A stretch of DNA of 64,000 nt from Casuarius casuarius (taxonomy: Eukaryota > Chordata > Aves > Casuariiformes > Casuariidae), in the NCBI GenBank assembly GCA_003342895.1, contig PTFA01000302.1:883959-947958 (forward strand), read 5' to 3'. The notes below the pieces were generated by a model that ran no database searches, had not been told where the DNA came from, and worked only from the letters and a program-made list of their open reading frames with translations. Positions within the stretch are counted from its first letter, which is position 1. Each line of letters starts with the position of its first letter. This document shows positions 39,295-51,080 of the stretch, piece after piece. A program made the translations under genes and the position numbers.

Positions 39295-40332
39295 TGCAAG
39301 ATAGAATACCAGCATTTTTTGCATGGAACAGCATACATCTTATTCTGAAATCCAAGGTTAGATAAGCATGCATCTAGGAGTCCAGGACCAAACTGCCTGC
39401 CACTCTGCCTATTTTTCCATTTCCACTTTACATTTTTGGCTGCAGACTGCTTCTAGTGTTCTTATGCTTCAAAATTTCTAAGCTAATTATTATATGATAG
39501 CATTTAATGATTTGTATTGACTTCTTTTTGTGGACTGTTCTGCTTTATCTTTATTTTTATGATGAAGAATCTTTCGGTCACTCAGGATGAGGTGCACAGA
39601 AATGCTGACTAATGTAGGCATTCCTCTTCTAAATGCTTTTGCAGATGAGTGAGCTTATTAAATCATTACAGTTACTCATGTAAGTTTACCCATATGCATA
39701 TATGCTTGCAGGCTACAAGCTACAGTCTGTGATGTCTCATATCGTGATAACATAGAAGTTGAATAAATAAACAGCAGTCTACATGCATTCATGCATTTTT
39801 GCTGCCCAAGATGAAGTTAAACAGCTTCCATACAGCGAAGTACTGGTCGCGCTAGCTCAAGACCAAACATCACAAGCATGTGTGCATTCTGCACAGGGCA
39901 TTACTTTAGTGGGAAGGTCACTTAGAAAATGAATTAGAAAAAGGAATACTGAACTGAAGCATTCCTATTGTGTTCAAGGCCTTCAAGCCCATATTCAAAT
40001 CCATAGCTAGCTCTAATGCTGCCCCAAGGTAGAGATATTTGCTGCCTCCACACAACACAGGCCTACATGCAGGCCTCTGTTCTCATTTAGGAATGTTTGC
40101 CTGGTCTGAAGCAGCATCTTCTTCAATTTTCTGCTCTAAATGTCGTTGTTCACTCAGCTTGCCAAACCTACTGGTTATGTTTGGCCTGCCAGCAAAGGCT
40201 GATCTCTGTCTTGTGCCATGCATGTTCATGTGACAAACCCTCAGAGGTACAAGAAAGCGACCTTCCCGAGCACTTCTGCTGGAGCAGAAGAAATTGCTCT
40301 CTGAAACCATGATGGGATGTTCTGCAGCAAGA

Positions 40333-40349
40333 GGGAGGGGAGGGGAGGG
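40333..40349 (+). other. G-quadruplex motif, plus strand
   Basis: Four G runs of 3, 4, 4 and 3 separated by single A residues. On the PALM2 transcript the same site is C-rich. Confidence 0.8.
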
Positions 40350-42247
40350 AAGGACTGCACAGTGGACCTGTTCCTTCTTTAACAGTGCACTACCAGGAGA
40401 CATTTGGGCCCTGCATAAGGGAATATATGAACAGCCCCCTGTAATTCTCCCCTCTACCTCTCTCCTGGGAAGAGTGGGCAGAACTGGGATGTGCAGGCAG
40501 CAAATGCAAGATGAGTTCATTCTACATTATTCCTCCAGATAACATACCTGACATCTTTCTTTTCCTTATTCCACCTCCTACCCTTTACTGTCTCAGCCTA
40601 TCTTGAGGGGGTCTGTTTGGATGGGTCAACTTGTCAAGGATGTAAACTGGAATTAAAGTAGCCACATCACCTTCTGACATCTCTTCTCTAGCGTCCAGAT
40701 GCAGTATTGTCTCATCTAAATTAAAATACTAAATTATGGCCTTGGAAAATGCCAGGAAAGTTAAGAATGATGGTAAGGTTGTCAAACAAATGCCTTTTCA
40801 ATTCATTGGCAAGTACCTGAGCTGCCATTTGATAGACAAGTGGCCATGGCAGAAGAGAGCTCCTTTACTTCCAAATATTTAATGATTTTATTTCATGGTT
40901 GCAGTTAGGAAAAAAACCCAAACCACAGGGACAAAGATACAAATATTTTGCACAGGTTTTCATCCTACAATGCACTGAGCACTCTGAACTGATTAAGCGG
41001 TGCTTATAAGCACATACGGTTCAATGTTTTCGGTGGTGGTGCTCACAGATTTAAAATTAAGCACATGCTCAAGCCTTTGGCTGGATAAGGTCAGAGTTCT
41101 TAGCACCTTGCAATGTTTGGCACCAGATGAAATATGTATTACATTATGTACTTCTGCAGTTGAATCCATGTGTTCTTTCCAGCTAGTGCATTAATTTATG
41201 GCTTAAAGACATCAGGTAGGATATGAAACTCTTTTCAGAAGGTGTCTCCTCTTACTTCACCACAGTTTTAAAAGAACAATAAATATTCTCAGATTAGTTT
41301 TAATTAATAGGAATAAAAAGACACAGACCAGTAGTGTGAGACAGTTCTCACATTCCGTAGGAGCTGGTTAGTGGCTTGCAAGCTTAGAGTGCATCTGTAT
41401 ACATCCCTGAAGAAATGTTCATGGTGATGTTTTCAAGAATTTCACAAGAAACTTGGCATAAGGCAAGCCAAGTTCATTAAATTCTTGGCTAATACTTCAA
41501 CTCTTGGACTGTTGGTCCTCTTCACTTTTTCTCCTGAGCTGGCACATACATAAAAGCTATGAGGCCAAATATGACCAAACTTCTCCCAGTTTTCTGCCAG
41601 GTTAAAAAAACTCTAAATTCGCATAGTGTAACTAGCAGGAGAACCAGCTCTGGAGTTTGTTCTGTGAGGTATAAAAGTACTGTCCTTATGAGCTTTAGAT
41701 CCCATTATTTGGAGCATAATAAATAAAAACACAAAAGAAGGATGACAAAGCTGTCAATTTAAAATGTAATGAGAAATTTATAAAAGAAAAAAACGATAAG
41801 GTCCAAACCTTCCTTCTGAAAGCAGTACTTATTTGATCTGTTGGAGGCATCTGCTATTACATTTTGCAGTCATTTGTACCAGTGAAAAGTGAGTGAAAAA
41901 GAGTGCCACCACCCTTTGAAGTCCTTTTGGCTATAGGAGGTGTAAAGCAATGGAGAATCTCCTGAGTGTTGCACATGTGCATTGAATGGGGGACCTTGGC
42001 CCTCTTCTTAGCCCCCACATGAGAAAAATCCATCAAAGTCCATGAAACACAAAGATCCCACTGTGACTCTACTTTGCAAGCAGCGGATGTCTGGGAGAAA
42101 AATTCTGTTTACATATCACTGTATGTTTGCCTGGGTCTTACATTCTTCCCCAGTCATCTGCTACTAGCCAGGGGCTGGGGGCTAGACAGGACTCTGGCCT
42201 TGGCTGGGGTGACTATCCTTATGCAAAGCAACGGGAAACTGTTCCTA

Positions 42248-42379
<132 letters not shown>

Positions 42380-42869
42380 CTATAAGGAGGAAAAAAACCA
42401 AAAATCCTTAGGAGAAGAAAGAATTAAAACCTTCTTAGATGTGAGAAGGAGCTGAATTACTGATTACCACTTTAGACATTAAATTTCAGCTGATCTGTTA
42501 GATGTTTATCCAGATGTCAGGTCTGCCAGATTTAGGGGTGACAGTTTTACAATATGCACTGAATTTACTATTGATGCCTTAATCTGAAGCTATTTTTAGT
42601 TCCTAATAGGAACAGCAGTTTAAACCACTCAAATTAGCTGGTCCCACAAAAACCAAAATTTTTGAACAGGAGTCAGGATCTCTTATGCATGATAAGGCAT
42701 GTGCTGGAAGGAGTAAACTCATAAATTCCTTAAAACTTCAAAGACAGAAGAGCAGCATGCTCTAAGTATGATGTGTTTCATGAAGGATAAAATCATTCTG
42801 ATGTTAAATTAATCAAATATGTTATTTTTGATTTATAAAATAGATGTGCCTTTGTATATACATTTACAG

Positions 42870-42885
42870 ACACATGCACACGCAT

Positions 42886-42923
<38 letters not shown>
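42870..42923. repeat. (CA)n microsatellite with ATGC/CGCATGCG start, 54 bp alternating
   Basis: A pure purine-pyrimidine alternation, with the last part at least 14 perfect CA units. It lies 491 bp upstream (in sense) of the acceptor of the exon at 42249-42379. In the transcript it is UG-rich. A chance plus-strand frame through it yields a His-Thr run. Confidence 0.97.
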
Positions 42924-44404
42924 TTTCATACAAATACAAACATTACTGCTTAGCCAGACCAATATTAAAATGAACAAACAAACAGAAGTCTTTCAGACGC
43001 CATGGGTGTCCCATGACACAAGAGAAAAGTTACAGTAAGTGGCAGTAGCCTAACCGCAATACAGGAATTCCTGGGAGTTTCAGTGTGCTTTCCATATCAA
43101 AAAAACATGGCTATGACTTCATCTTAACATCTTCCAATCCAGCTAGAGCTCACCCAGAGGCACTCACTAGTTGAGATACACCGGTTGCAAACAATATTTT
43201 AAATATCACATTTGCCTGTGTGTCTTGGCCTGAATCCTCCCAAATAGATACAACAGCTAAGTTGGCAGAGAGGACACAGCCTCATGGAATGAACCCTTTG
43301 GAAGGAAGATTAGCAGAAAACTCTTCTGGTCTCCCACCCTTGGCAAAAAGGAAATGAAGCTTTTGGAAAACTCAGTGAACTAGGGAACCGACAAAGCTAG
43401 TCCTTTCACTGACTGGAAAGGAGGGCCTTAATTTCGAATTTCCAAAGCGATTGTAAATATTAGTTTAAGGAATCATCTATCAGAGCAAGAAAATGAATTT
43501 CAGAGGCTGCCCAAACATGCAGTATCAGTCCCTTTAATGAGATGTTCATAGCTAGAATAGAATCTGATTTGTGCAACCTAACTATAAAGAAAAACATTCA
43601 CCAACAAAACCCCACTCAAAATAGAAGGCTTTTTGATGTGAGAGACAAGTCTTACTTGTTAGTTTTTGAGTGTATATATAGACATAGTATCTATGCACAA
43701 ACTATTCTTGTCACTTCATGGCCTATTTGATATAAGGCAATTCGATTTTAATATGACAGCAGACTCAGAGCAATATAAGTCATGCAAGCAAATTAGATTT
43801 TATAAATGGCTCCAGCTTTCATTGACTTAACTATGCTGTGTACCAGCTTCCTTCTAGGTGAGTTTTAAGTGATTCCTATATAATTTAGGAGGTCTATATG
43901 ATGGAAAAGGTCTTGTGCTCTTGCATCACATAGTCACTTCCAAGATTCTGCCCTCTGTAACCAGAGCTGTACTGCGCTTTATCTAGCCAAGAACGTCTGA
44001 ACTCAGTTTTGCTTGTAGCCAGCGTGGCCACAAAACATTAACAATGGCTATCTTCAATCACAGTTTTCACTGTTAGCTATTCCCTTTGCTGTCACTACTG
44101 TGTGCTAATGCTTCTTGCTGTATTCCATGGGCTGGTAGAGAGATTTCTTGGTGGATCCTTTGCTTTTCTGTGCAACCCGATTGATTACTACTCCCATGAA
44201 GATCTCAGCTTGATCACCTTGTTGGGGCCCAGAGTCAATGATGCTATTGAAAAGTCCCCTCAATAGGGGAGTCCCAAATGATCACCTGTACCAATAAAAA
44301 AAGCAAGAACAGTCAAAGAGCAATTTGCAGGTCACAGCTTCATGTCTCTTGGGTGCTAAGCAAATAACAATGCATGCTTAACTTTGGCATTTGAGAAGTC
44401 TCAG

Positions 44405-44435
44405 CAGCATAGCTCAGTGGGTACCAGCTATGCTG
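44405..44435. repeat. Hairpin, 10-bp perfect arms; contains tRNA A-box-like sequence
   Basis: CAGCATAGCT and AGCTATGCTG flank an 11-base loop. TAGCTCAGTGGGTA within it matches the tRNA A box. A poor B-box-like stretch (GGCTGGATCCA) follows at 44441 with short spacing, so this is not a tRNA gene. It could be a scrap of a tRNA-derived SINE. Confidence 0.6.
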
Positions 44436-47246
44436 TGCTGGGCTGGATCCAACGCTCAGCACTGTGAAGACTGATTGCTTATTATAAAATTGTTGTCTTT
44501 CCTTTAATAATGAAATGTTGCTGATTGTATGTGGAAGTGTGTTGCTGCATGTGTCATACTCAGATATGGCCTCAAATCAGAAATTCTAAATACTCTGTTG
44601 GAAGAAAAACAGGTTTCTAAAGATCAAATTACAAAGATGAAGGCAGCTTTCTCTATTTAAACCTCTCAGACAAAGCTCCAGATCTCCTAATAAAGCCCTC
44701 AGCAAAGTGCTGCTTGGACCATCTCTAAACATTTAGTTAACAATCATTCCTCATCTGATATAGGGGGGAAATAAAACATAGCTTTTTTTCAAAGTGAGGG
44801 CTTTTACAGAATCTCCATGCTAACATTCAAACAGGAAAAGGTCAGTCTCTTCAGTACCAAACATTGTACAACAAATAAGATATTTTGTACAGCTTTTGTT
44901 TTGGTCTTTGTTCATGTGAAGCATTTGAGTGGCAAAATCACATGATTTCTTTCTCTAGAAGCCTCTTTTTTTAGACCTATAAATAGGATGAATGTGAAAC
45001 TGGAAAGCATCAATGGGATTTTGTTAAGACATATTTAGGGACAGGAATGCCATGATCTATTAAAAATCCTCCCTCTTGGGTGAAATGTCAGCATATTTTA
45101 TCTAAAACAGGAAAACTGCTAGCTTTGATGTTTTTGGCTCTCCTTTTCAAGACTAAAATGAAGGCATTCATTAAATACTACACTGAGGAATCCAGACAAG
45201 AAGACTCTGAGAAATGGAAACATTTATAAGAAATATATTTTTTTAAAATACAGAGAATCTGTTTGCCAAGCTGTTGAGAATAAATATATTTATACAGACA
45301 GACACACTTCAGGTGACAGTCCTCACTCCAGGGGAAACATTTTCTACCCTGCTAGATTCCTGGAATAGTGTTGCAGCAGTATATATGGGTAGAAGAATCT
45401 CACACCTGCCTTCAGCAAACTTTTCCCAGGGCTTTTTCAGCAGAAAGCCAGAGTGAAGGCTCTGGCACAACCCTTGAGACCAAGGTGCAAACAGGGAGGT
45501 GGTGTTAAAGCTGCACTGGGCGCCTGGGCACAGCTCTGGACACTGGGAAGCCCAGTGAGGCAACCAGCATCAAGGCTGTCCAGCCAGGTGCACACCAGAG
45601 CCAGAAGCAATTCAAAATAAAAGATAGTTCACTCCCATCTATCATCTTTGCTCCAAAGTGATGAAATTTGAGTTACGCTTTTTGAAAAAAATCTTACAAA
45701 ATCGCAACCCAGAAAAATATGAGATGTTTCTCAAGTCTGCCAGATAGAGTATACTTACACTAAGATGGGGCCCAAAAATAGTTTTGTGAATTACCCCTAC
45801 TTAGCGCCTGTTGTGCTTTATTTAACAGTCTGTAATTAAATGGTCACAGGCTAGCATTTCAGCACTGCTCCTCCTGTATTATCTTCTATAGTCCATAACT
45901 CTCTATTTATTCCATCTTCAAGCTTCTTTATGCACATTGTTCTGTAGGATTAGACTGATGATTATGTATGATTAGAGTGGCCAAATATACTAGTGTATGA
46001 ATACAAGTATTTGTGTACTTCATTCCAATAGTGGAAATGGAGTTTTCTCTACTTTTAGAAGGCACCTCTTTACCGTTATAACTACAGCCACACTATGTAC
46101 AGTTTAGTATAACTTCTTCTTCATTTAGTGTGAGAGCACTACTTCTTCAGCACTAAGTCCTTCAGCAGAAATTAGATCATGTCATTAAAGAGGCTTTCTG
46201 TGACTTAAGTGAAAAGGGGCTTGCAATGCTCTGGGTCACCACTGTTCTCAGGTGAGATGGTTTCTCTGCACACATGCAAGATTTCAGAAATCTTTGAGTT
46301 CGAGCTTAGGAAAATAGGCTGACTGTTCTTCACAATGCAAAGAAGGAAAAACAGGTCATGATTCTTTGAACAGATCATAGTGAGGACAGAAGTGATTGAA
46401 CAGATGTTGGAGAGGGCAGAAAGAAGTCATACCAAATGTCTGAATGCAGTAGGCGCAGTGACTGCCATAAATGTGGTGCATAGCTCCCTTATATGCTATT
46501 TATTCCAGTCTCATACTTCAGGATAGTAAAGCCTGAGGGCTTTAAGTTGCTTACATTTTGTGCTAGCGAGGTAATAATGCATAGCTTCTCAAATGCACAC
46601 AGTAGAGTTATAGCTATATATAAAAAAACCCAACTTTCAATGTTGCATTTGGTTCTAACGTTGTATCAAATGTTTAAGTACTCAAGGATATTTTATTATG
46701 ATTAGCAGATTTTTTAGCAGCACTTTTATGCTATGCCCTCAAAGGAGATCCTAAAAATCACCACTGGATTCCACGCTTACAAGAAGTGATTAATTCTCTC
46801 CATCAGTCTTGCTGATTTAGGACCTCGTTCCATAAACACTATTCATAAAGAATAACACATTTCTAGTCCCACATGAGGGCAGTGTCTTAACTTGAGGCTC
46901 ATATTTTGCCATTTGACTCTTTATGATAACATAAAAGCCAGTGCTGAGCTGCTACCTTTTAAGGTAGTTTTTTCCGGGGTTTGTTTTTTGTATTTGCAAG
47001 TGGTTACAGGAGCAATCAGAACCATCTCTCCTCAAGAGCAGTGCTTGCTAAAGTTGAATCTGACTCTGGCTGCTGAGTACATTTTCAAGGATGCTGATAA
47101 TTTGGAGGAGAAACAAAGGTCAAAAGGTGACCAAAGACAACCTCCTCCAGTAAAATGTGCTTGCTCTTGTGAAATGCTACTGGGTGTGGAACTGTACAGG
47201 GCTTTGATGGTCTTCTATGCTGTGCAAAATGGGCTAAAATTGTCCC

Positions 47247-47300
47247 TGGTGCAACTCTACTGAAATCAGCGGTTTTACATCAAAGGTGATTTTACTTCAA
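47247..47300 (+). repeat. Ancient dispersed repeat, copy with ACTGAAATCAGCGG core
   Basis: CTGGTGCAACTCTACTGAAATCAGCGG followed by TTTTACATC resembles a dispersed sauropsid repeat whose copies carry ACTGAAGTCAATGG followed by TTACACC. It shares its core with 56005 and 60640 in this window. I cannot name the family. Confidence 0.5.
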
Positions 47301-50300
47301 TCCTTGCCTACAGGGAATGTTTTCTGAGACATGAAGATCAGTGGGCATTTAACAGTTCAGCGCTGAATGTGATTTTCTCCCTATATGGATTCAGTATTTC
47401 CTGCCAGACAAAAAATGGATACAGGGGATGGTTCCTTGTATCTTCAAATCTTTGTGTAACCAGTCCACAGCTTACTAAAAAGACAGTGTAATAAAGCTCT
47501 TGCTTTATACAGGACTGTGAAGGTGACACATGTGAACACTCTCCACTGGGACACTGGTGTAACTGGGTGCATTTCAGATTTGCTCTTTGCATTTCAGGAA
47601 GTTCCCTCAGCATAGAAAGTCCAAACTTTCCAGCCCGCTCTGGAGCTCTTGAGGCAGTAATGAACACAGCTTTGCTGTTCAGCAGCTACCTGGATTCTCT
47701 GACACAGACAGGGATTGCAGCTTTGTCAGCCAGCTAATCAGCTGAAACAGGGAAACCTGCTCTGCAGCAGCAGAGTCTGTTCTGCCTATATGCACTCCCA
47801 GGCCTCTGCCCAGACTGATAAAGCGGAGTTGTCAAGTAACACAAATGCAAGAATGAACACAGCTGAAACTCTTCTGGGATTCCCCCCTTTTCCTTTCTAC
47901 TCTGCTCCTGTGGCTGCTCTACATACCGTATTTCTTGCATGCCATATTTTTACACAGTTTCCACTGCTGTCCAGCTGGCCCTGACCCAGCTAGTGCAGTT
48001 TACCCAGCAGGTCTGGGTCTGGCATACTGGTGCACAGTGCCAGTATTAGCAGAGAGGTTCCTGAGGCTTGCACTGAGATTACAAGAGGATTTGTTCCTCT
48101 GCCAGCAGGCCTTGCCTTTCCTTCTAGAAAGGAGAAAAATGACTGTTTGTGTGGCTATAGTGCGAACCAGTATTTCAGAGACAGATTCCTGAAAAAATCT
48201 ACAAATGCTGAGAGGGGCTGTATGCACAAAATAATATGACAGGCAGGTCCATCTACATATAAGCAGCTTTTCAAAATACAGTCCTGAGGGATGTTTTAGT
48301 TTTTCGTTTCCTGGAAGGTGAAGTAAACAATACGACTGTTTGCCCAGACTGAGGCTCAGTGGTCACCTGTAGGGTTTCAGTGCTGGAGCAGCTGCTTGTA
48401 ACCAGGAAGAAGAAGTGCAAACACAGGAGAAATTCCCTGTGTGATCTGGGACACAATAACTTGTTCTGCATCAAAACTTTCTGTTGGGTTTCCAATCTAA
48501 CACACTTGTTTTGGCCTGAAGAGCATGTCTGTACAATACACAGATATGACTCAAGCACTGCCTAGATTAGAGAATTAAATCATGCTGAAAAACCTGTCAG
48601 GTGGATTGCAGTCTTGACTTTAATCACAATGTCATAGCTAGCATAGGTATAGTTCAAAAAAAAAAAAAAATTGCTGGTGGAGCTTAGCCAGCCCAAGACC
48701 AATTAGCATGTTTATAAAGCAGATTATGTATTCTACTGTAGAATTTCACGATTTTAATAAACAAAACCATTATTTGAAATATTTTAAGGAAGTGACTTCT
48801 TAAAAAATACTTTTGGGAAGCAAATATTTTTTAATTCAGAGCAGGAGTTATAAATGGTTTCCAGAAGTCACTTAATAGGTATTCATTAAATAGAACACTT
48901 GAAACACATTAACTAAATGTTTTCAAGCATTTTAAGATCTGTCCATTGTAATTGATAATCTTCCGTAACCAGGCGTCAGGTAGTGATGGTTTACACTATT
49001 CAAAACTTCCTTCTCAGCCACACAGGTCAAGGCCACTGTGTCAGTTTCTTCTCTTCATAAAGCCCTGTTGCAACTGACCCCCAAGCTCATTTACCCTTCA
49101 GAGGATAACCAGTCCTCCGTTCTTGTTTTAGAGCTGCTCAAAAATTTCCTGGTGCTGTCAAGACAGGACTCACCACCTTAGCTGTTTCTGCACTTCTCCT
49201 CAAAGACTAAAGGCAGTAGTGTCCTGCCTCTTCCCTATAAAGAAGCACATCTGCCTCCTTCCCTTGAGCCTCTGGGGTAAAAAAGATTTGCTAAAATGCC
49301 AAAAAGCCACAGGAATGAGGATTGTGAGAGAGGGACAAACAAGGAAGGCTGCATATATCTGCAGTTAATGCACAGCATGACAGCGTGACACGCAGTATGT
49401 CACTTTGGTGTGATGTGTGTGGCCTTATTCTTAGCGACTGTCTCGGCAGGAGGCACAGCAATCTGGAGAAAAGATGTGCAAGGAGCAGCAGGAGAGGGCT
49501 GGGGGATGAGTAAATAAAAAAAAAAAAAAAGATCACCATTATTATTATAAACACCACCTAGAATTACTACAACTGAAAGAGATTACAGAGATTATCTTTT
49601 CCCTTTGTTTGTTTGTCATAGCTGGTTCATTTGACAGCCCTTCAACTCCCCTATTTATTCAGTCATTTCTCTTTTTCAAAGCAAGTGTTCTGCACAGCAA
49701 TAGAGAAGACAGGATTATTTTAAACAGACAAATGTGACTGCAAAAATAGATGAAAAAAGGGCTAGATAGCTGGAACGATTTGTGTTCACTTGGAATGGAC
49801 TAGATTTCAGCATGATACTTTTTTGCTCAAGTAAGTGAATCAGAGACAGTGCCAGGTGTAATGTAAGCTATTGCAAACATGTTTGGTCATTTATGTGTAG
49901 CTTCTTTGCAGATACAAGGGGAAGGCACATCTGTAGTATGCTACCTGAGTGGTGTATATGTTGATAACTGTAGTTCCATCATGAAGATCTCATATTTTGT
50001 CTGTTTAAAAACTCTCAGGAACAGAAACTGCAGCTGTACAGACAGTAGCCTAATTAGGAACACTTTTGGAAAAAAAAGTTAATTGTTTTATGTTCTCTGT
50101 GTAAACTTCCCATCCATTAGCATGACCACCAGTGTAAATATTTGTGTGCATTGCTTTTAAATTGTTCAGGTCACATATTTTATTTAACTACGTAAACCAA
50201 GTGGACAGCTGTTTCCACATAAAGGCAAGAAGATATAAAACCAAGCTTTTTCAGCTGAAACTACTGAACGGGAAAGCCACCACAGCAAGAGACATTGTCA

Positions 50301-50744
50301 AGACTCTCTGATAAAAGAAGTGAAGCTGGTGTCTCTCTTGCTCAGACCATCTGTCAGCCACAGACTTCTGGCCTATATAGGTTAGTTACATGTATGAGGA
50401 TCATAGGTATGGTCCTGATACAAAGGCCATTTTTAATATTTATGTAAAGGTCTGAGATGGCATGGAGATGAAAATGACAATCAGATGAAAGATAAATCAA
50501 GTATAGGTTCTTTTCTATATGTATTTTTTAATGTGTCTAGGCTATCAGAAAGCTCTGCTTAAAATAGCAGTTGAAAACAATTACACTGATATATAAGCTG
50601 GAGAGCTGAGGGTTATCTTTCAGTATCTCTCTTTGGGAAGTCTATTTAAGGCCTCAGACCTCTTCATGGCAGGATGATAATGATGGCTCTATCCAACTAT
50701 TTGGTGTTTTGCTTGTTGAGAGATTAAGCACGGTACGGAGAATT

Positions 50745-51080
50745 AACAGTGAACAACTGCCGGCAGTGGCCACGGGGGTGAGGAGAGGGGTGACGGGGCT
50801 GGGCTCTCCCAGGGGGCACGCACCAGCAGGACATAGGACGCAGGGTGCGGAAGGGGATGATGCCACTTGGCCGAGGGGGCATGTTGAATCCCCAGGATGG
50901 TGGCCCAACTCCGGAGCAGGTTGCCTGGAGAAGCCATGGGAGCTCCATCCTCAGCAAGAGGGAAAAAGCAATGGGACAGGGCCCCATGCAGCCTGCTCCT
51001 GCTGGCCCTGGTCTGTGCAGGAGGGACATGAGGTGGCCTCCAGGGTCCTGTTGGACATAAATTATTTTATGATTCTGTGA
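50745..51080 (+). mobile_element. CR1 LINE 3' end, 5'-truncated
   Basis: A GC-rich 0.34-kb segment with the avian CR1 3' landmarks in order: GTGACGGGGCTGGGCTCTC, GAGCAGGTTGCCTGGAGAAG, GGGAGCTCCATCCTC, ATGAGGTGGCCTCCAGG, and the terminal ATTTTATGATTCTGTG. CR1 copies usually lack the 5' end and end in a short ATTCTATG-type repeat, as here. It lies antisense to PALM2. It looks younger than the pair near 23-25 kb. The open frames across it (for example 50709-51080 plus and 50724-51086 minus) are remnants or chance and not host genes. Confidence 0.93.

Larger units (their letters stand above)
42924..50744. other. Intron sequence
   Basis: The tRNA A-box-like hairpin at 44405, an old repeat copy at 47247, an A run at 48657-48670 and another at 49516-49530. 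The AT-rich block at about 48680-48960 is repeat-free and looks like a candidate conserved element. No exon found. Confidence 0.5.

Noticed and set aside
42844..43038. Open frame with a His-Thr repeat
   Set aside because: It is a direct translation of the CA microsatellite.
44405..44460. tRNA gene
   Set aside because: The A box is good, but the B box is poor and too close, and no acceptor stem can be drawn.
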